Positions 1 through 12,475 of a stretch of DNA of 64,000 nt are shown piece after piece; position 1 is the first letter of the stretch; each line of letters opens with the position of its first letter. The notes under the pieces are model-generated. The model was not told the origin of the DNA. It ran no database searches and worked only from the letters and a program-made list of their open reading frames with translations. Made by a program: the position numbers and the translations under genes. Source of the DNA: Rotaria socialis (taxonomy: Eukaryota; Rotifera; Eurotatoria; Philodinida; Philodinidae); assembly GCA_905331475.1 (NCBI GenBank), contig CAJNYU010001053.1:62001-126000 (forward strand), read 5' to 3'.

Positions 1-936
1 ATCAATTCCTAATTCATATCGTTGACGCGTTCGTTCATTGGTTAAAGTAATAATTTCCCGGTCACAATTAATTCCAAGCATCAAAATGTCATCTGTTTGA
101 ATATCACTTTTGTATCCACGATAATTTTGATATAGCTCACCAGCACGATAAACACTATTTTCTCCTGTCCAACCGTAAAGTGTTGGATTATCAAATGGAT
201 TTGTTATGCCGGAAGCATCCTTTGATGTAATTCCAAATAGAATCGAACTATTTCGATCATATTGGTCAATTTTAAACCGAATTGAATGTTCACCTTCGGA
301 ATATTCAGTTTGTTCTTTCATATCTGAATAATCTTCACATTCATCTTGAATATCATCGTCATAATTTGTTGCATATGATGGTTCATTCGTTGATTGTACA
401 AGACTATCATTTGATAAATCATGAAGTGAAATTTTTGAAATAAATGGAACGGAATTTTTATCAATATTTATTTTTATTTTTTGTTGTTTAGTAAGAAGCG
501 GTTGAAATTTTTTAAGTTTGTCTGACCATTCTTTTAAATCATTTTCAAAAAATTCTCCATCTTGACGAGCTCGTTTTAATTGTGCTGTAATCTGTGATAC
601 TTTATCTTTAATATTTTCTGTACGATCTCGAACAATAATTGCTAATTGTTGTCGAGTATCATTAGCTACTTGTTGAATTTTACGAATGGATTCTTGTTCC
701 CAACGTCCAATTTGTTGCATCAGCGATTGCTGAAATTCTTCCGTCGATGGTCCTGATATTGCTTGTTTAAATTGATCATGAATATGAGTAATATTATCCA
801 TTTGTTTTTCAATAGCTGCTCGATGCTCATTCGTATGAGGTAAGCAAAAATTCTCTGAACATCCACGACATGTAAATATACCTGCTGTTTTGCCGCATGT
901 TGCACAAGAGATATTTTGTCGCCTTGAAGAAGCCAT
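1..936 (-). CDS. B-box zinc finger / coiled coil / SPRY-like protein, 3' end cut by window edge
   Basis: The start ATG is at 936-934 and the frame stays open for 312 codons to base 1, so the last residues lie outside the window. The N-terminus has a B-box-like pattern of Cys/His pairs (CATCGK, CRGC, CLPH, then further His) in the first ~40 residues. A Gln/Lys-rich helical, probably coiled-coil stretch follows (about 45-150). The C-terminal ~100 residues resemble a small concanavalin-like (SPRY-type) fold, with motifs such as FGITSKD and PTLYGW. It is a clear paralogue of the protein at 9180-10271, with the same domain order and aligned motifs (YGW, NYxGYKSD, NER). By comparison with that copy only about 15-20 residues are missing. 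TRIM-like proteins without RING often act as binding or scaffold proteins; the function here is not known. A single exon with no visible breaks. Confidence 0.85.
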   Translation of the reverse strand, partial: MASSRRQNISCATCGKTAGIFTCRGCSENFCLPHTNEHRAAIEKQMDNITHIHDQFKQAISGPSTEEFQQSLMQQIGRWEQESIRKIQQVANDTRQQLAIIVRDRTENIKDKVSQITAQLKRARQDGEFFENDLKEWSDKLKKFQPLLTKQQKIKINIDKNSVPFISKISLHDLSNDSLVQSTNEPSYATNYDDDIQDECEDYSDMKEQTEYSEGEHSIRFKIDQYDRNSSILFGITSKDASGITNPFDNPTLYGWTGENSVYRAGELYQNYRGYKSDIQTDDILMLGINCDREIITLTNERTRQRYELGID

Positions 937-3166
937 TAAACTTCTCTTCTAGATAGTTATCGTATATCAAATAACAAGTGTATAAGTATGCACAAGGTGC
1001 CTAATGGTTATCTTTGTTTAATATCAATCTTAGTAGAAGAATGAAGATGTGTGAAAATTTTAGGCTTGTAATATCATGCTTAGCGTTCGTTTTTTATCTT
1101 AATTTGTTGAAGATAGTATAGATACTAATACGACGTACATTGATTTGTAAACGAGAGGAATTCGTGCAATGTTAAAATGTTTATAAGAATTGAATTCTTT
1201 GGTCTCTATGTTAATTGGAAAGGATGTCTGCAGATTGGTGTATACAGATTACAGACTATTGACATAGGTAAATCGACCTTTATGAAGATTTGCTGTTCTT
1301 TAAACAGAGCCTCAGATTAAGTTGAATTCTTCTTTTTGTGAAATATCTTCTGAATAAATTTCAGTGTTCTAATCGAAACATAGGAATATTGTTATTTCAA
1401 GTTCGGTCTTTTTATTCTTTACCGAAAAAATATTCATCTTCCTAATCATGAACTTGACTTTATATTTCGTACACTTATATTTATTAGGCATCAGGCTTAC
1501 GATTGAACTTGTGTTTTACTGAAACAATCTACCACTTGAAAAATCTCACTAAGGAACTTCTGTGTATCTTCGAGAGATTATTTGTATAAAAATATATCAG
1601 AGAAAAATTCACAGATCTAACCTAATCGAAAGATCTGTTTTCTATCATGATGTATTTTTCTATGAAAATAAATATCAATAAAAAAATCGAAAGAGATATA
1701 TCGAATTCTGCTGTTCAAATGCATTCATTTCAGGCACGGAATATCTCCATCGATTTCGATGTGCTTTTTTTCTTCTGATTATTGTCGAACTTATCATAAT
1801 GCAGTGTATTACCGTATTAATCGATGTGTACTAATAATGTTGCTGGTTTCTTTTTGCTAAGATTCTCAACTTTCTTTCCATATATATATATATCTACGTA
1901 AACACTGCCAAGCGTGACAAACACGATCAATTTTATCCTTGTGAAAGTAGGTCATTTGAAGGAGTTATTGAAAATAACTTTACATCTATTGTAAATCAAT
2001 TCTATATCAGTATAGTTATTGTAAATATTCGACTCACGATAATACAGCCACTGATAAATCCAATCCTGCTGATAAACTAAGAGTATATGACGAACTAGTT
2101 CAGATCGAATTGAAGACATATTTTGCTGACCTCAATTAAATCGCATAGAAATGCTTTTGTTTTATTTCTTCTCTGAATAAAGAATACTCTAAACTAAAAA
2201 TTGAAATATAAACAATCACAATTCGATCAGTAGAAAAAATAGCAGCCAATTAGATGTTATCAAGTTGTTTTGCTGGTTACAAACAAAATTTTTCAGTTTT
2301 GACCAGCAACAGATTTCAGGGCCTGAAGAAAACTATTAAACAGACAAGAATGCGCATTGTGCGTGCAAAATGATCTTAGAAAGTCACTACTCGTCGATAA
2401 TATGCACAAATATAAGAACCGTATTTTTTTAATAAAAGCAAAATGCGATTTAGATTGAACACAAGAGAATAGAGAGTTGATGAGTTTTATCCCAATTTGA
2501 AAGCAAATTTTGTAGAGCAGTTTCAATATTGCCGGTGCTCATCTGATTCATAGTAGTAAATGATTGATTAGCATCCATCATAATGACAGTGAAGGATGTC
2601 AAATAACTAGGATTCCAATATATTTCATTGCAATTATATGGGAAGGAGTTCACTGATGATATACGTTCAAAAGGGCGTTGGTACGAGCATTTGACTAGAA
2701 TACTGATGATTATATGCATGTTACACTAGTTTAAATAAGAAATTAATGATGAAATTAGCGTTAAGCTTCTCCAAACTAAACAAAGAAACCAAAAAATATT
2801 GAAATATATTTTATGCTTTCTCTCTCTCTCTCTCTCTCTCTCTGCCTGAATCGATATATCGAGAATAAGCATCTTCATCAGTTGCAACAATATGATTAAT
2901 TTGCATTTTTTAAATGCATTCATAATCATTGAATATGAGTACATCCTAAAAAAGTAAACATTCTTTTTTGACTACGTACATGTTTATAATATAGAATTGA
3001 GAAATCCTGAGCAGCTCTATTTTCACTATTGTTTTTCTTTGTTTGTAAGCAAACATGAGATCGTTCATTATTTTAGTTATTCCTCTATTCACATTCATTC
3101 CAACGATAAAAAGGAAGCCATATTTTAACTAATGAAAAAACTATTGGCGTTGACACAATAGAGTAA
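937..3166. other. Intergenic region, no recognised gene
   Basis: AT-rich spacer between the divergent B-box gene and the decayed Thr-stalk locus. It holds a CT microsatellite at 2819-2843. On the minus strand, 2450-2719 has an open stretch with balanced composition (for example SVNSFPYNC, NQMSTGNIET) that could be an exon remnant. It starts near an ATG but matches nothing I recognise and has no clear splice partners. Nothing else is supported. Confidence 0.5.
2819..2843. repeat. (CT)n microsatellite
   Basis: About 12 perfect CT dinucleotides in a row; simple repeat in intergenic DNA. Confidence 0.95.
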
Positions 3167-3421
3167 GAACTGAATCTCAAAAGCGCACATCATATAAAGT
3201 GTAACACACAATTGGGGTCACCTCCTAAATCAATTGCATCAATCCCATCGTATGTCGTAGCACAGCGACCGAATCAATCTTTATCTGTTGAAAACAACAC
3301 CGTACAGGTCCGTGAAGTATCAAGCAACGATTCTAATCCCATGAATCACATTAGTGTTACGCGAATAAATCAAGCTTAGGTTCAATCTCAAAATGACAGA
3401 AAACTGAAAAGGAAGCGAAAA

Positions 3422-4890
3422 TCAAACTATTTGACTGCGAATGGCCACGTCACGATCGATCGTCTTCCCTATGACGATGTTTTCACATCTTGGAGTAGTG
3501 ATTCTATTGAAATCGAAGAGGAAGAAGTGCAACAATCTAAGAGAAGTCTGATTAATGTCACCATTCAAGATAGTGATGATCGTCAGGAAAATTTGCGTTG
3601 TTTACCTGAAAAAGGACATATTAGTATTGAACGTGTTCCCAAAGATGAACTTCCGTTGTCTTCACGTAGCAGCAATGAAAATTCAATCTTACAAAAACAA
3701 GTCCAGCAAATCAATCAACATGACGTTCGAGTCAGCCATGTGAGTTCAACTGGACTTCCATCTCTGCACAAGATTAGCATGAGCAACAGAAAAAGTGACT
3801 ATTTCACAGTTCAAGGACATGTTATTGTGAGCAGCGGTTCACCAATTGACTTCACTATTTCTTCAAAATCTCATAAAAAAGGTAGTAGAGATACTAAACT
3901 GAAACCAGTCACTGAAAAACAAGTTTCTGTTACTCATATTAAGCCAAGTGAACTTCAACTTTCATCAATATAGAAAGAAGAAGAGCGCAAAAAGAATCAA
4001 GAGTATTTAACTGTACACGGCCATGTCACTGTTGATCATCCATTCAAAGATGAACTTCGAACTACTGAGAGCAGCAGCTATAATCCAATTGTAAATAATT
4101 CAGCACAAAATCACACTCAAAACAAAATTATAGTTAGCCATGTACCTTCATCTGAACTGCAGTCCTCTCCTCGCAAGAATGACATACTCAAGATGAATGG
4201 AGATTATTTGTCAAGCCAAAATCATGCGATTGTAAAAAAAGTCGCAAAAGATGACTCACCGTTTTCACGATCCATCGATAATAATATTAGTAAGGAAAGA
4301 GAGTCATAGCAGCTATTACAAAACCAAGTTATATTCAGTCATATTAATCCGCGTGATCTTCAAGTTTCATCAATGTACAAAGAAGAAGAACGGATTAACA
4401 ATCAGGAGTATTTAACTGCGCATAGCCACGTTACTGTTGGTCATGCTTCTAAGGATGAGCTTACGATTGCTTCGGGCAACAACTATAATCCAACTATACA
4501 ATACGAAGCACAAAATGCTCCTCAAAATTATGTTCGAATTAGGCATAGAAATCTAACTGAAAATGAATTTCAGCCTTCTTTTCATGAGAGTTGCGCATTG
4601 AACAAGAATGGTCACTATTCAGCAACTCAAAATCATGTCACTGTAAAAATTGGCGCAAAAGTTGATTCGTCTGTTCTTTCTGTTATCAATGTAAACAGTA
4701 GTGATAAAAGAGAGCCACAACAACGATTTAAACCCCAAGTCAACTGGAACTTGCCTCTATCCATAAGGAAGAAGTACGTATAAAGAATCAAGAGTATTTG
4801 GCTGCAAACAGACAAGTTACCATCAATGGTGCTTTAAAGAGTGATCTTTTAGCATCTCAAAATGTTGGCGAATTGATCACCAGTTAAAAC
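3422..4890 (+). repeat. Degenerate protein-level tandem repeats in the first exon
   Basis: Translated units share HVTV/HVxI followed by a charged xKDEL-like pair, for example GHVTIDRLPYDD, GHISIERVPKDEL, GHVTVDHPFKDEL and SHVTVGHASKDEL. These alternate with VSHVxSxxL / VTHIKPSEL / FSHINPRDL units. Two units are nearly identical around KEEERxxNQEYLT (from about 3974 and 4379), with a third at about 4764 in the shifted frame, so the array probably grew by internal duplication. No known domain recognised. Confidence 0.7.
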
Positions 4891-6303
4891 CGAAAACAAC
4901 CAAAAGCTGATTACGCTACTGTGCGCTATCGTCGGGAAAATGATGTAGAATCAGATGAACCTACTGTTATGGCAAATGTTGAAACAACGAATGAGAAATC
5001 CGTAACCAAAAATGAAAACCGATCGGAAATCGATGCTAACAGTGTTAATATACGATTGTCCACCGTGAGAAATAACTCAAGTAAGTAAGATATTTCTGAT
5101 TTTCTTTCATTTCAGGGCACAGGTCAAAGTCAAATTAGTAGCCGTCTGAACAGGGTTTCGCCACTGAACATACACGCTCATTATCTAGATCAAAATGCAT
5201 CGAGAAACCGAAGAAGGCAAGTTACGTAAGCTATGAACAAAAATATGACCGTTCTATATGTCTTGAATATCGCTTAATATTTGGATCATTGCAGAGTATT
5301 ACGAAAGGAAAACAAGCACTCCTCTCAATTGTGCTATTTTACTTGTTTTTGCATAGAGCCATTTTTCGTAGATTAAGATCATGAAGCTTCAGAATTATTT
5401 GATTGACTAATGAAAACCATACAAAAGAAATAGTCGGTCGGGTTTATTGGATTATTTTTACAGAAAATATGTAGGCTGCTGATTTAATCGTTCTGAAACA
5501 TAGATATAGGAGTATGAACTAGACTATCATTACTGGTTCAAACTTTTTTCATATACAGACGATGATGAATAATATCTCTTAGGGTTTTAACTAGTTGTTA
5601 AAATCTGAATATATCGATGTTTGCCTGTTTTAGCACGAGAAATTAAAAAAACGATTTAATCTTGGATTTTTTTCGTATGATGCTCCTGTTAATCATAACT
5701 TAGTAATTTTACTTGCAAGACAATGCCTCTCATGAAATTTTAGAGTTCTTTATTTTTAAATTATGGCAATATTTAAATAGATTAAATCTATCCTATGTAT
5801 TGGGAGTAGATATTGAATTTCTAATGGACAAGTATTATCTCGGTTGCGTGATTAAGATAAAAAGATAGATTCGCTCAACAATAAAAGTAATCCATCGTTT
5901 TCACATAAGTGTTGAAGGAATAAGAAATATCAACACTATGAGTAAAGTTGGAGTTGAACAGGTAATATAAGCTATCAGTAGTGTTCGTTTTCTCAATTTT
6001 CAACAAGTTTCCCACTTGGGTCGGAGACCTATTTCACAGCAAAAACCCCATATAGACTTGAAATATTATTTGATTGTGAGCGAATCGTAGGATATTCATT
6101 ATCTTACAACATGATGTGCGGACAAAATATTTTTCCATTTTCTGTTACAGTCTAAACATTCGCCACAGACCAGTGTGCCTATTCATTTTGGCAACAATCA
6201 CGATTCTCATAATCGGCGGAATTACAGCTCTTGTACTTGCCTTATTACTACGTATGTTTGCTTACAAGTATGTTGCGACCTCATATAAAATATTTAATGG
6301 TAG

Positions 6304-7762
6304 CATGAACATTTGGTGCAACTACCACAGTTACTACGGCAACGACAACAACAACAACCACGAGCGCAACAAGTAAGGAACCATAATATGGAAGAGCAAT
6401 TTTTTTACCGATCTACAATATTGAGTTGAAATTTCATTGGCAGAGAGAACAAACTAGCATAGCTCTTATAATTATGTTCCTGCGTTTTCGCAATTGTAAC
6501 AAAATATCAGTCAACAAATTTGAATTTTCCTAGAACTTTCTTTTACAATAAGCGCTACTGTTAATATGAAGAGTAGTTTTATTTTAAACGTAAATCATGT
6601 TTTATTCCAAACAGTGCTCTAAAGATTCTACGTATTACTCAATGTTGACATTATTTTTAAAGATTTCAAGATTTATAAAAACTGGATACATACGAGCTAT
6701 CGTACAATACGCCCTCCAGACATTCTCACTCTTTAATTTCAGCTACAACAGCAACTACTTCAACTTCTACCACGATTACTTGGTCAACCAGCGCAAGTAA
6801 GGCACTTTTTATCCAGAAAAAAAGTAAAATAAAGTTAATTTTGTAGGTACAACATCGTCTACAACCACAACCTCAACAAGCACCACATTGACAAGTATGA
6901 TGAATTTTGAATATTAATTTTAAAAATAATTTCAACTGATTGATACTTTTTCTAAACTAAATAATCTTCTACACTAGAATGTTTACTAGACCGAAACATA
7001 ATTCATAGTTTTATATTTCGTTCTATGTTCGTATGACTATAAAGCAAATGCAAATTTCTATCAAGTCACCAATGGATCGGCGTTTAATGAAAGAAATTTT
7101 AAAACTGTTTCTAGAAGAAAAAAATACTAAAGAGATCTCACCAAAGAGAATAGGAGCGGTTCAGGTATATACACCTTCGAAAATTTATATTAATACAAAT
7201 TAGCGTAGCTAAAATATACATGTAGATAAAAGTACATGTTGAATGTCGCATATGTGAATTTTCGTTAACAAAATCTAGTACTTAGAGACGTAATTTGAAT
7301 AACGTTTCTGTATCCCAATGGAATAGAATCATATTCCAAGGATGAAAAATGTGCTTCAGTATAAAAATTTGATTAGCAGTTCAAACCGAGCAAACACAGC
7401 AATGACTACGTATAATTGCGCTCCTTTCATAGGTACCACTTCTACAACAAGTTCTCCAATAACGATTATCACAACATCGACAGCAACAACGATATCAGCA
7501 AGTAGCACCAGTACTACGACGACAACAACAACAACAGCTAGTACAAGTACCACGTTAACGTCTACAACAACATCAACCACATCCAACACAAGTACTACTT
7601 CAACGATCAACAGCGCATCAAAGCCTACGACAGCAACATCCAGCACGAGCAGTACTACAACCACCAGCACAACATCAGAAACAACAACAACAACAACAAC
7701 GACATCTACTATGAGTACTTCCACCACTATCAGCACTGCACCAGCGACGACTACACCGAGAA
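6304..7762 (+). other. Four Thr/Ser-rich stalk exons, each a multiple of 3 and phase 1-1
   Basis: Exons 6304-6372 (69 nt), 6743-6796 (54), 6847-6894 (48) and 7433-7762 (330) each start after AG with two bases completing a codon and end with one base before GT. They encode almost only Thr, Ser and Ala, the composition of mucin-like O-glycosylated stalks. Symmetric phase allows exon gain or loss without frame change. Part of the decayed locus 3167-8374. Confidence 0.75.
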
Positions 7763-7836
7763 GTATGTAAAATTGATTTAGCTTAGATTCGTGACTGCTC
7801 TTAAATTTTAATAGCCGCGATATGTAGTTCAGCTTA

Positions 7837-8121
7837 GGAGTGGCACTTTAACTTCACTTTAAAAAATAAAATTTCAAGTCTACTTTAAACTTTAAGAGTC
7901 AAAGTTAAAGTATCATACTTTAAAACTTTAATTTTAATAAAAGTACTGTAAAAATGAAAAATAATTTTTAGCTCTTTATGTGCAATTTTATGTGGTTTTT
8001 AGAGTAACTTTAAATTTAAAACTTTAATAAACAGAGTTTAAAGTTTAAAATTACTGTAAAAACCATATAGAAAGTTGACTTTAAACTTTAATCTTTAAAG
8101 TAAAGTTAAAGTGCCACCTCC
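7837..8121. mobile_element. 285-bp MITE-like element with inverted ends
   Basis: The two ends are inverted copies: GGAGTGGCACTTTAACTTCA at the left and, read on the minus strand, GGAGGTGGCACTTTAACTTT at the right. The interior is AT-rich and full of ACTTTAA words in both orientations. It has no coding capacity and lies in an intron of the decayed Thr-stalk locus. No clear target-site duplication seen. Confidence 0.7.
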
Positions 8122-8374
8122 AATTTTGATAGAAAAAAAATCGGTTTGTTTACGAAGAAGTCTTTTTTTTGGAAACACGCTATTCAAGTACCATCATTTG
8201 CCAATCACGGTGAAGTATCATATGAACGTTGCAGTCAGCTACCTATGACGAGTTTCAATCAGCATTTATTGTTTTTGAATACGGCAATGCCATTCAATTT
8301 AGAGATTGTACATCAGATGTACACTAATTTTTTGAATGAAAAGAAAGAAATTAAATCATTTCAGTTCAACCCAT

Positions 8375-9179
8375 GTACGTATCTCAGATATTGCTTGTTT
8401 CTTTTATTTTAAGACAAGCGAACCACTTCAGTAAAAGTAAATACTGTTCGAGTGTACAAATGTAAATTAACAATATGAGTATAGATTATTAGAAAATTTT
8501 GAAAAGTCTTTAGCTAATTTTTACAGAAATTTGTATGATTATAAAGTGCAAGATTTTTAGTACTCCGGTAAATTATGTTTATTTCAGTGTGAGTATCTCT
8601 CAATGGATTAGAAATCATAGTAAGCGTGTAATCACAATGTCATACTGTCAGTGCAGTGATAAATAGAGTTTTTGTTTTTGCTTGTGATATGCACTATTTC
8701 AAAGAAATAGAATTTCTTAGATTCAATCAAGATCATATTTGTTTTAATATTCTTTCGATTTTAGGATCCGTATTTATATAGCAGATCGAACGTGTGCTTA
8801 TGATAGTTGTATGAATCTAATACACTATTTCCTGAGATTTTTAGTAATTCAGAGCTGTTTGAAAGAATTAAATGGGATTCTTCTGATCAAGATAACATTT
8901 GTGGTTGCAAAAAGAAATACTGATGATAAAGTTGTATCAAGAACAAGAAAGAAAAAGATAACATATCAGGAAAAAAAGCAACTTGTTTACTAAAGGTACC
9001 GAAAACTGAAAGAAAAAAATATATAATAGATCTAAATGACTACTTTAATAGACAAATAGTGAAAATTAACATTCGATAAGTCTCAAAAATATTTTATTTA
9101 TTAAACCTATTTCAAGAAAAAATTACACATAATCAAATAAAAAAAATTAAATCACAAAAACATTTTTTCAATAAATTGT
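8375..9179. other. Intergenic region, no recognised gene
   Basis: AT-rich spacer between the convergent Thr-stalk pseudogene and the second B-box gene. Two acceptor-like TTTCAG/TTTTAG sites (about 8587 and 8764) lead to stops at once in the needed phase, so I cannot extend the upstream locus into it. Confidence 0.5.
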
Positions 9180-10271
9180 TCAGTCATTTTTCATGATAAT
9201 ACGAACATTGGGTTGCCATGGAAATGAACACTTCGTCGTATCAACGTCTAATTCATATGAAGTATCTGTTCGTTCGTTTTTTAGTCGAAGTTGTTTTTGT
9301 TCGCAATCAATTAGGAGGCTATATATATCACCTGGTTGGAAGTCGCTTTTATATCCATGATAATTGGTTTTTATATCACCGCCTAGATAAACTGCATTTT
9401 TTTCTGACCATCCATAAAATGTTGGATTTTCACGTACGAATGCATCAATCGGTTTACGTTTCGATACAACACCAAAGACAACTGAACTAGTTGGTCCATA
9501 TTGATCAATTCTAAATCGAAGTGTATGCCGTCCTGATGAATAACTATCTTGATTGTGGTCTTCGGGATCGTCATTAGGTTTCTTTGAAGTATCATACTGA
9601 TGATCTCCTGGCGAACTATAATATGGGGGTTTATTGCTTGACTTAGGATACTCTGACGGTGGCACGGTCGTCGCATTATTGTCACGGATATTATTATTTG
9701 CTAGGATTGGCTTATTCGGCGAAGTAATCCCTGGGGCTGAATCGGTCGATATAGGCTTTATCGAAATTGTTGGAATAAATGGCCTTGAATCGGCATCTTC
9801 TTCAATTTTCAATTTTTCCGGCTGAGAAGCCAAATTTTGCAATTCATGAAGTCTTCGTGACCATTCTTTTAAATCATCTTCATAAAAACCTCCATCTTCA
9901 CTAGCTTTACGTAATTGTTCTTGTAATTGTTCTATTTTTTCTTTGAGATCACTTGCATTATCTACAGGAAGAGCTGATATTTGTTGTCGAATATCTTCAG
10001 CTAATCGACGAATTTTCTCTGTAGATCGTTTTTCCCAGTTGCCAATCTGATCTAACAAAGAATTGCGATACCCTGGTACGTTTTGTCCTTGAATATCATA
10101 TTTTAATCGGTCCAAATTATCGTTGATATCATTCATACCTTGTTGAAGATGATCTCGATGGTCACGTGTATGATTTAAACAAAACTTCTGCTGACATCCT
10201 GGACAGAGGAAGACCCCAACCATATCACCACATGTTGTACACCAATTCTTTTGTTGTCTTGTAGTAGCCAT
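9180..10271 (-). CDS. B-box zinc finger / coiled coil / SPRY-like protein
   Basis: A single-exon frame of 363 codons from ATG at 10271-10269. Residues 11-41 carry the zinc ligands of a B-box-like finger: C11, C14, C23, C26, C31, H34, H38, H41. Residues ~45-150 are charged and Gln-rich (RQQISAL.., KIEQLQEQL) and predict a coiled coil. Residues ~150-240 are Pro/Asn/Ser-rich linker. The last ~110 residues form a SPRY-like module (VVFGVVSKRK, NPTFYGWSEKN, NYHGYKSDFQPGD). It lacks a RING, so E3 ligase activity is not expected; a binding or sensor role is inference. It is paralogous to the gene at 1-936, same strand and domain order, about 8 kb away, which suggests local duplication with the Thr-stalk locus lying between the copies. 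Confidence 0.88.
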   Translation of the reverse strand: MATTRQQKNWCTTCGDMVGVFLCPGCQQKFCLNHTRDHRDHLQQGMNDINDNLDRLKYDIQGQNVPGYRNSLLDQIGNWEKRSTEKIRRLAEDIRQQISALPVDNASDLKEKIEQLQEQLRKASEDGGFYEDDLKEWSRRLHELQNLASQPEKLKIEEDADSRPFIPTISIKPISTDSAPGITSPNKPILANNNIRDNNATTVPPSEYPKSSNKPPYYSSPGDHQYDTSKKPNDDPEDHNQDSYSSGRHTLRFRIDQYGPTSSVVFGVVSKRKPIDAFVRENPTFYGWSEKNAVYLGGDIKTNYHGYKSDFQPGDIYSLLIDCEQKQLRLKNERTDTSYELDVDTTKCSFPWQPNVRIIMKND

Positions 10272-12475
10272 ACGATAGTTATCTTTAGTTTATGATGATG
10301 ATGAATGTAATGAGCGAGAAATAACGGTGCACGACTATGATAAAAAAATAGTTTTAATCTAATATCAACTTGTGCAAAAAAAGAATACAGACATTCATAT
10401 CTGTGGTTTTTTTGCGTTCGAGAATGAATTTGTGTGGTGTTGTTTTTTTTAATAGTGTCCTTCTGCAGGTTTCTTATCGTAATTTATTTTAAAAAAATAT
10501 GCAGCAACAATGTGGGCTCGAAAAATTCTATTTGATCAGAGCTCGCTATACAGGAATTTTATTTTATATACCGTTTTTCTGACGAGTACATTAGGATTTT
10601 AGTAAATTATCACTATGGCATCACGCAAAAACAAAGGTTGTCATCTCCCATTTTCGAGAACTCTGAATGGATTTTATGGAAAAATGTTTTTTAAATATCA
10701 TAAGTGTCAACTAGCGGCATTAGAAAATAAAATTCATAGACATATGAGAGAATTGAATTTCGTATGCTAAATAGAGGGATTCATACGGTGAAACTATCAG
10801 AATATTCGAAAGAGAAGAAAACAAAAGAATGTTTTTACGTAACTCAACTGATCAGCATTGCATAAATGCATGTGCTCAGAAATTTAAAATTAACCAAAAC
10901 GAATTAAACAATATAATCCTTTTGCATCTGATATCATATACGTTAGTTTTTCGGATATTTATTGCACTCAATCTTATTTTCATTGGCTGATTTTCTGAAA
11001 ATTTAATAATACTTCAAAGTGTCGATTACAAATATCGATATATAAGTAATCATAATTTTTAATTCTGAGCGTATCTTAAGTTGACATTGCCTTAACTAAA
11101 AGATTTACTCAACAGATTCTTTATCAAGTCTATATAGTAATGTGTAGCTTGTTTAGAGATAACGATAAATAATAATCGTTTGTTACAATAATATAATAGT
11201 AACACCTTTTATAAGTTTTATTCTCGTAGCAATGAATCATTGATCCAGTTCTCATACATTCTGAATAAACATTAATTAAACTTATCTCCGTCCGCCATTT
11301 TCTTTTTCATCTTTGTTCGGAAAACCATTACTTTTGACTACAACGATGTATCAAACAATAAATACTAGCTATAGAATGCATTATTCAAATGAAAGTTTTT
11401 TTTATTATCTTCTATTTACATCATTCAATTGAATTGTTATTTCCGATATAGCGCAGATACTTCTCAGTTGCTTTCATTTATCATTACAACCGAACATTAT
11501 TCAGCATGTTCTATCACAACTCCAGTGCACATGCCTTGATTGGGCGTTTTTTCTAGTAATAGATAGAGAAAAGAACACAATTGTTGGAATTTACATTCAT
11601 CCAATTTATATTCTTTGTAGATAAATGTAGTCGAGACCATGTGGAGCATAACTACAATTCAGTAACATTCGTTTTCATACTGATTGCTGTAATAGGCGTG
11701 TCAATCGTGCGTAATGACGTCACTCCAACTGTCAATAAATCATATAAACTATATTTAACCCCGTCTATTCTATCTATCTGATCTACTGACTGATGTGAAT
11801 GGATCATTCCAGTATTTCTAAAATGAATTCATTTAGCTATGCATTTGTGTAGTTGACTTTTAAGTCTGCGGGAAATAAAAAAAAAATTATACATAAAAAT
11901 TAGGCGTAGCTCACAATATTTTTCTATAATAGTTTCGTTCTGATGTGTTTCTACTTTTTTAAGTCTCTTAGTGTCATTTACTACCGACATCATAGATATT
12001 CTTCGTTTCATTGGCTCTGTTGCAATTAAACGGGTAAGCAACAGTAGCAAACAGGCCAATAGAATGATATTCTTACATATATATCACTGATTCCATATCA
12101 GTTCCACAGTAACCCTCTATCGTGAAACCAAATTATCTAGTGTCACCTATTCATTTTTCATGGAGCGCCAGCAAAATATATATCACACTGTGTTCCTCGT
12201 TTTATGCTGATTCCAAATATATATAAATATTAATATATGACCCAGTTCTAAAAACAAATATTCGGTCAATGCATTTAGAAATAGCCAGTAAAAAACAAGC
12301 TTCTTCCTTCCTTCATCAGTCAGTAGATCGATCATTGGATAATGCTTCGTCTTTTTCTCGACAGTATATAACACATTGTTTGGCTATCGATCGGTCAACA
12401 TTTATCCATTCTTTTCTCAACGAACATACACGCAGCATTCGATTGCATTTTAACGTTATCACATATTATTTCATC
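10272..12475. other. Intergenic region, no recognised gene
   Basis: 2.2 kb of AT-rich spacer between the divergent B-box and small Cys-rich protein genes. A TATATAA-like box lies at about 12364-12370, roughly 110 bp upstream of the ATG at 12476, and could be promoter sequence. No other gene or repeat family recognised. Confidence 0.45.

Larger units (their letters stand above)
3167..8374 (+). pseudogene. Decayed membrane protein gene: repeat-rich N-terminus, one TM helix, Thr-rich stalk
   Basis: The exon series reads, by splice signals and phase: ~3167-5080, 5123-5225, 6151-6251 (TM), 6304-6372, 6743-6796, 6847-6894, 7433-7762, 8189-8374. The first exon encodes degenerate repeats of the type xxHVTVxHxxxxEL, about every 50-60 residues. 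It is broken by in-frame TAG at 3377, 3971 and 4307, a frameshift near 4755-4775, and TAA at 4885. The 3971 TAG lies where a sister repeat (SSMYKEEE) has a Tyr codon TAC. The TM exon (CLFILATITILIIGG..) joins the preceding exon in phase 2. The Thr exons are all phase 1-1. The acceptor before 6304 gives an immediate in-frame TGA. No start codon is visible at the 5' end and no convincing terminal exon after 8374. The layout matches the intact gene at 39611-43848 (tail, TM, Thr stalk, ectodomain) but the ectodomain differs. I infer a dead relative of that architecture; sequencing error alone is unlikely with six lesions. Confidence 0.7.

Noticed and set aside
3377-4309. Use of TAG as a sense codon, since three in-frame stops are all TAG
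   Set aside because: Other genes here end in TAG or TAA/TGA normally, this locus also has TAA, TGA and a frameshift, and one TAG aligns with TAC in a sister repeat; simple decay is enough.
7356-7736. Long minus-strand Val/Asp-rich open frame
   Set aside because: Antisense of the Thr-rich stalk exon (ACN codons read as NGT on the other strand); low-complexity shadow.
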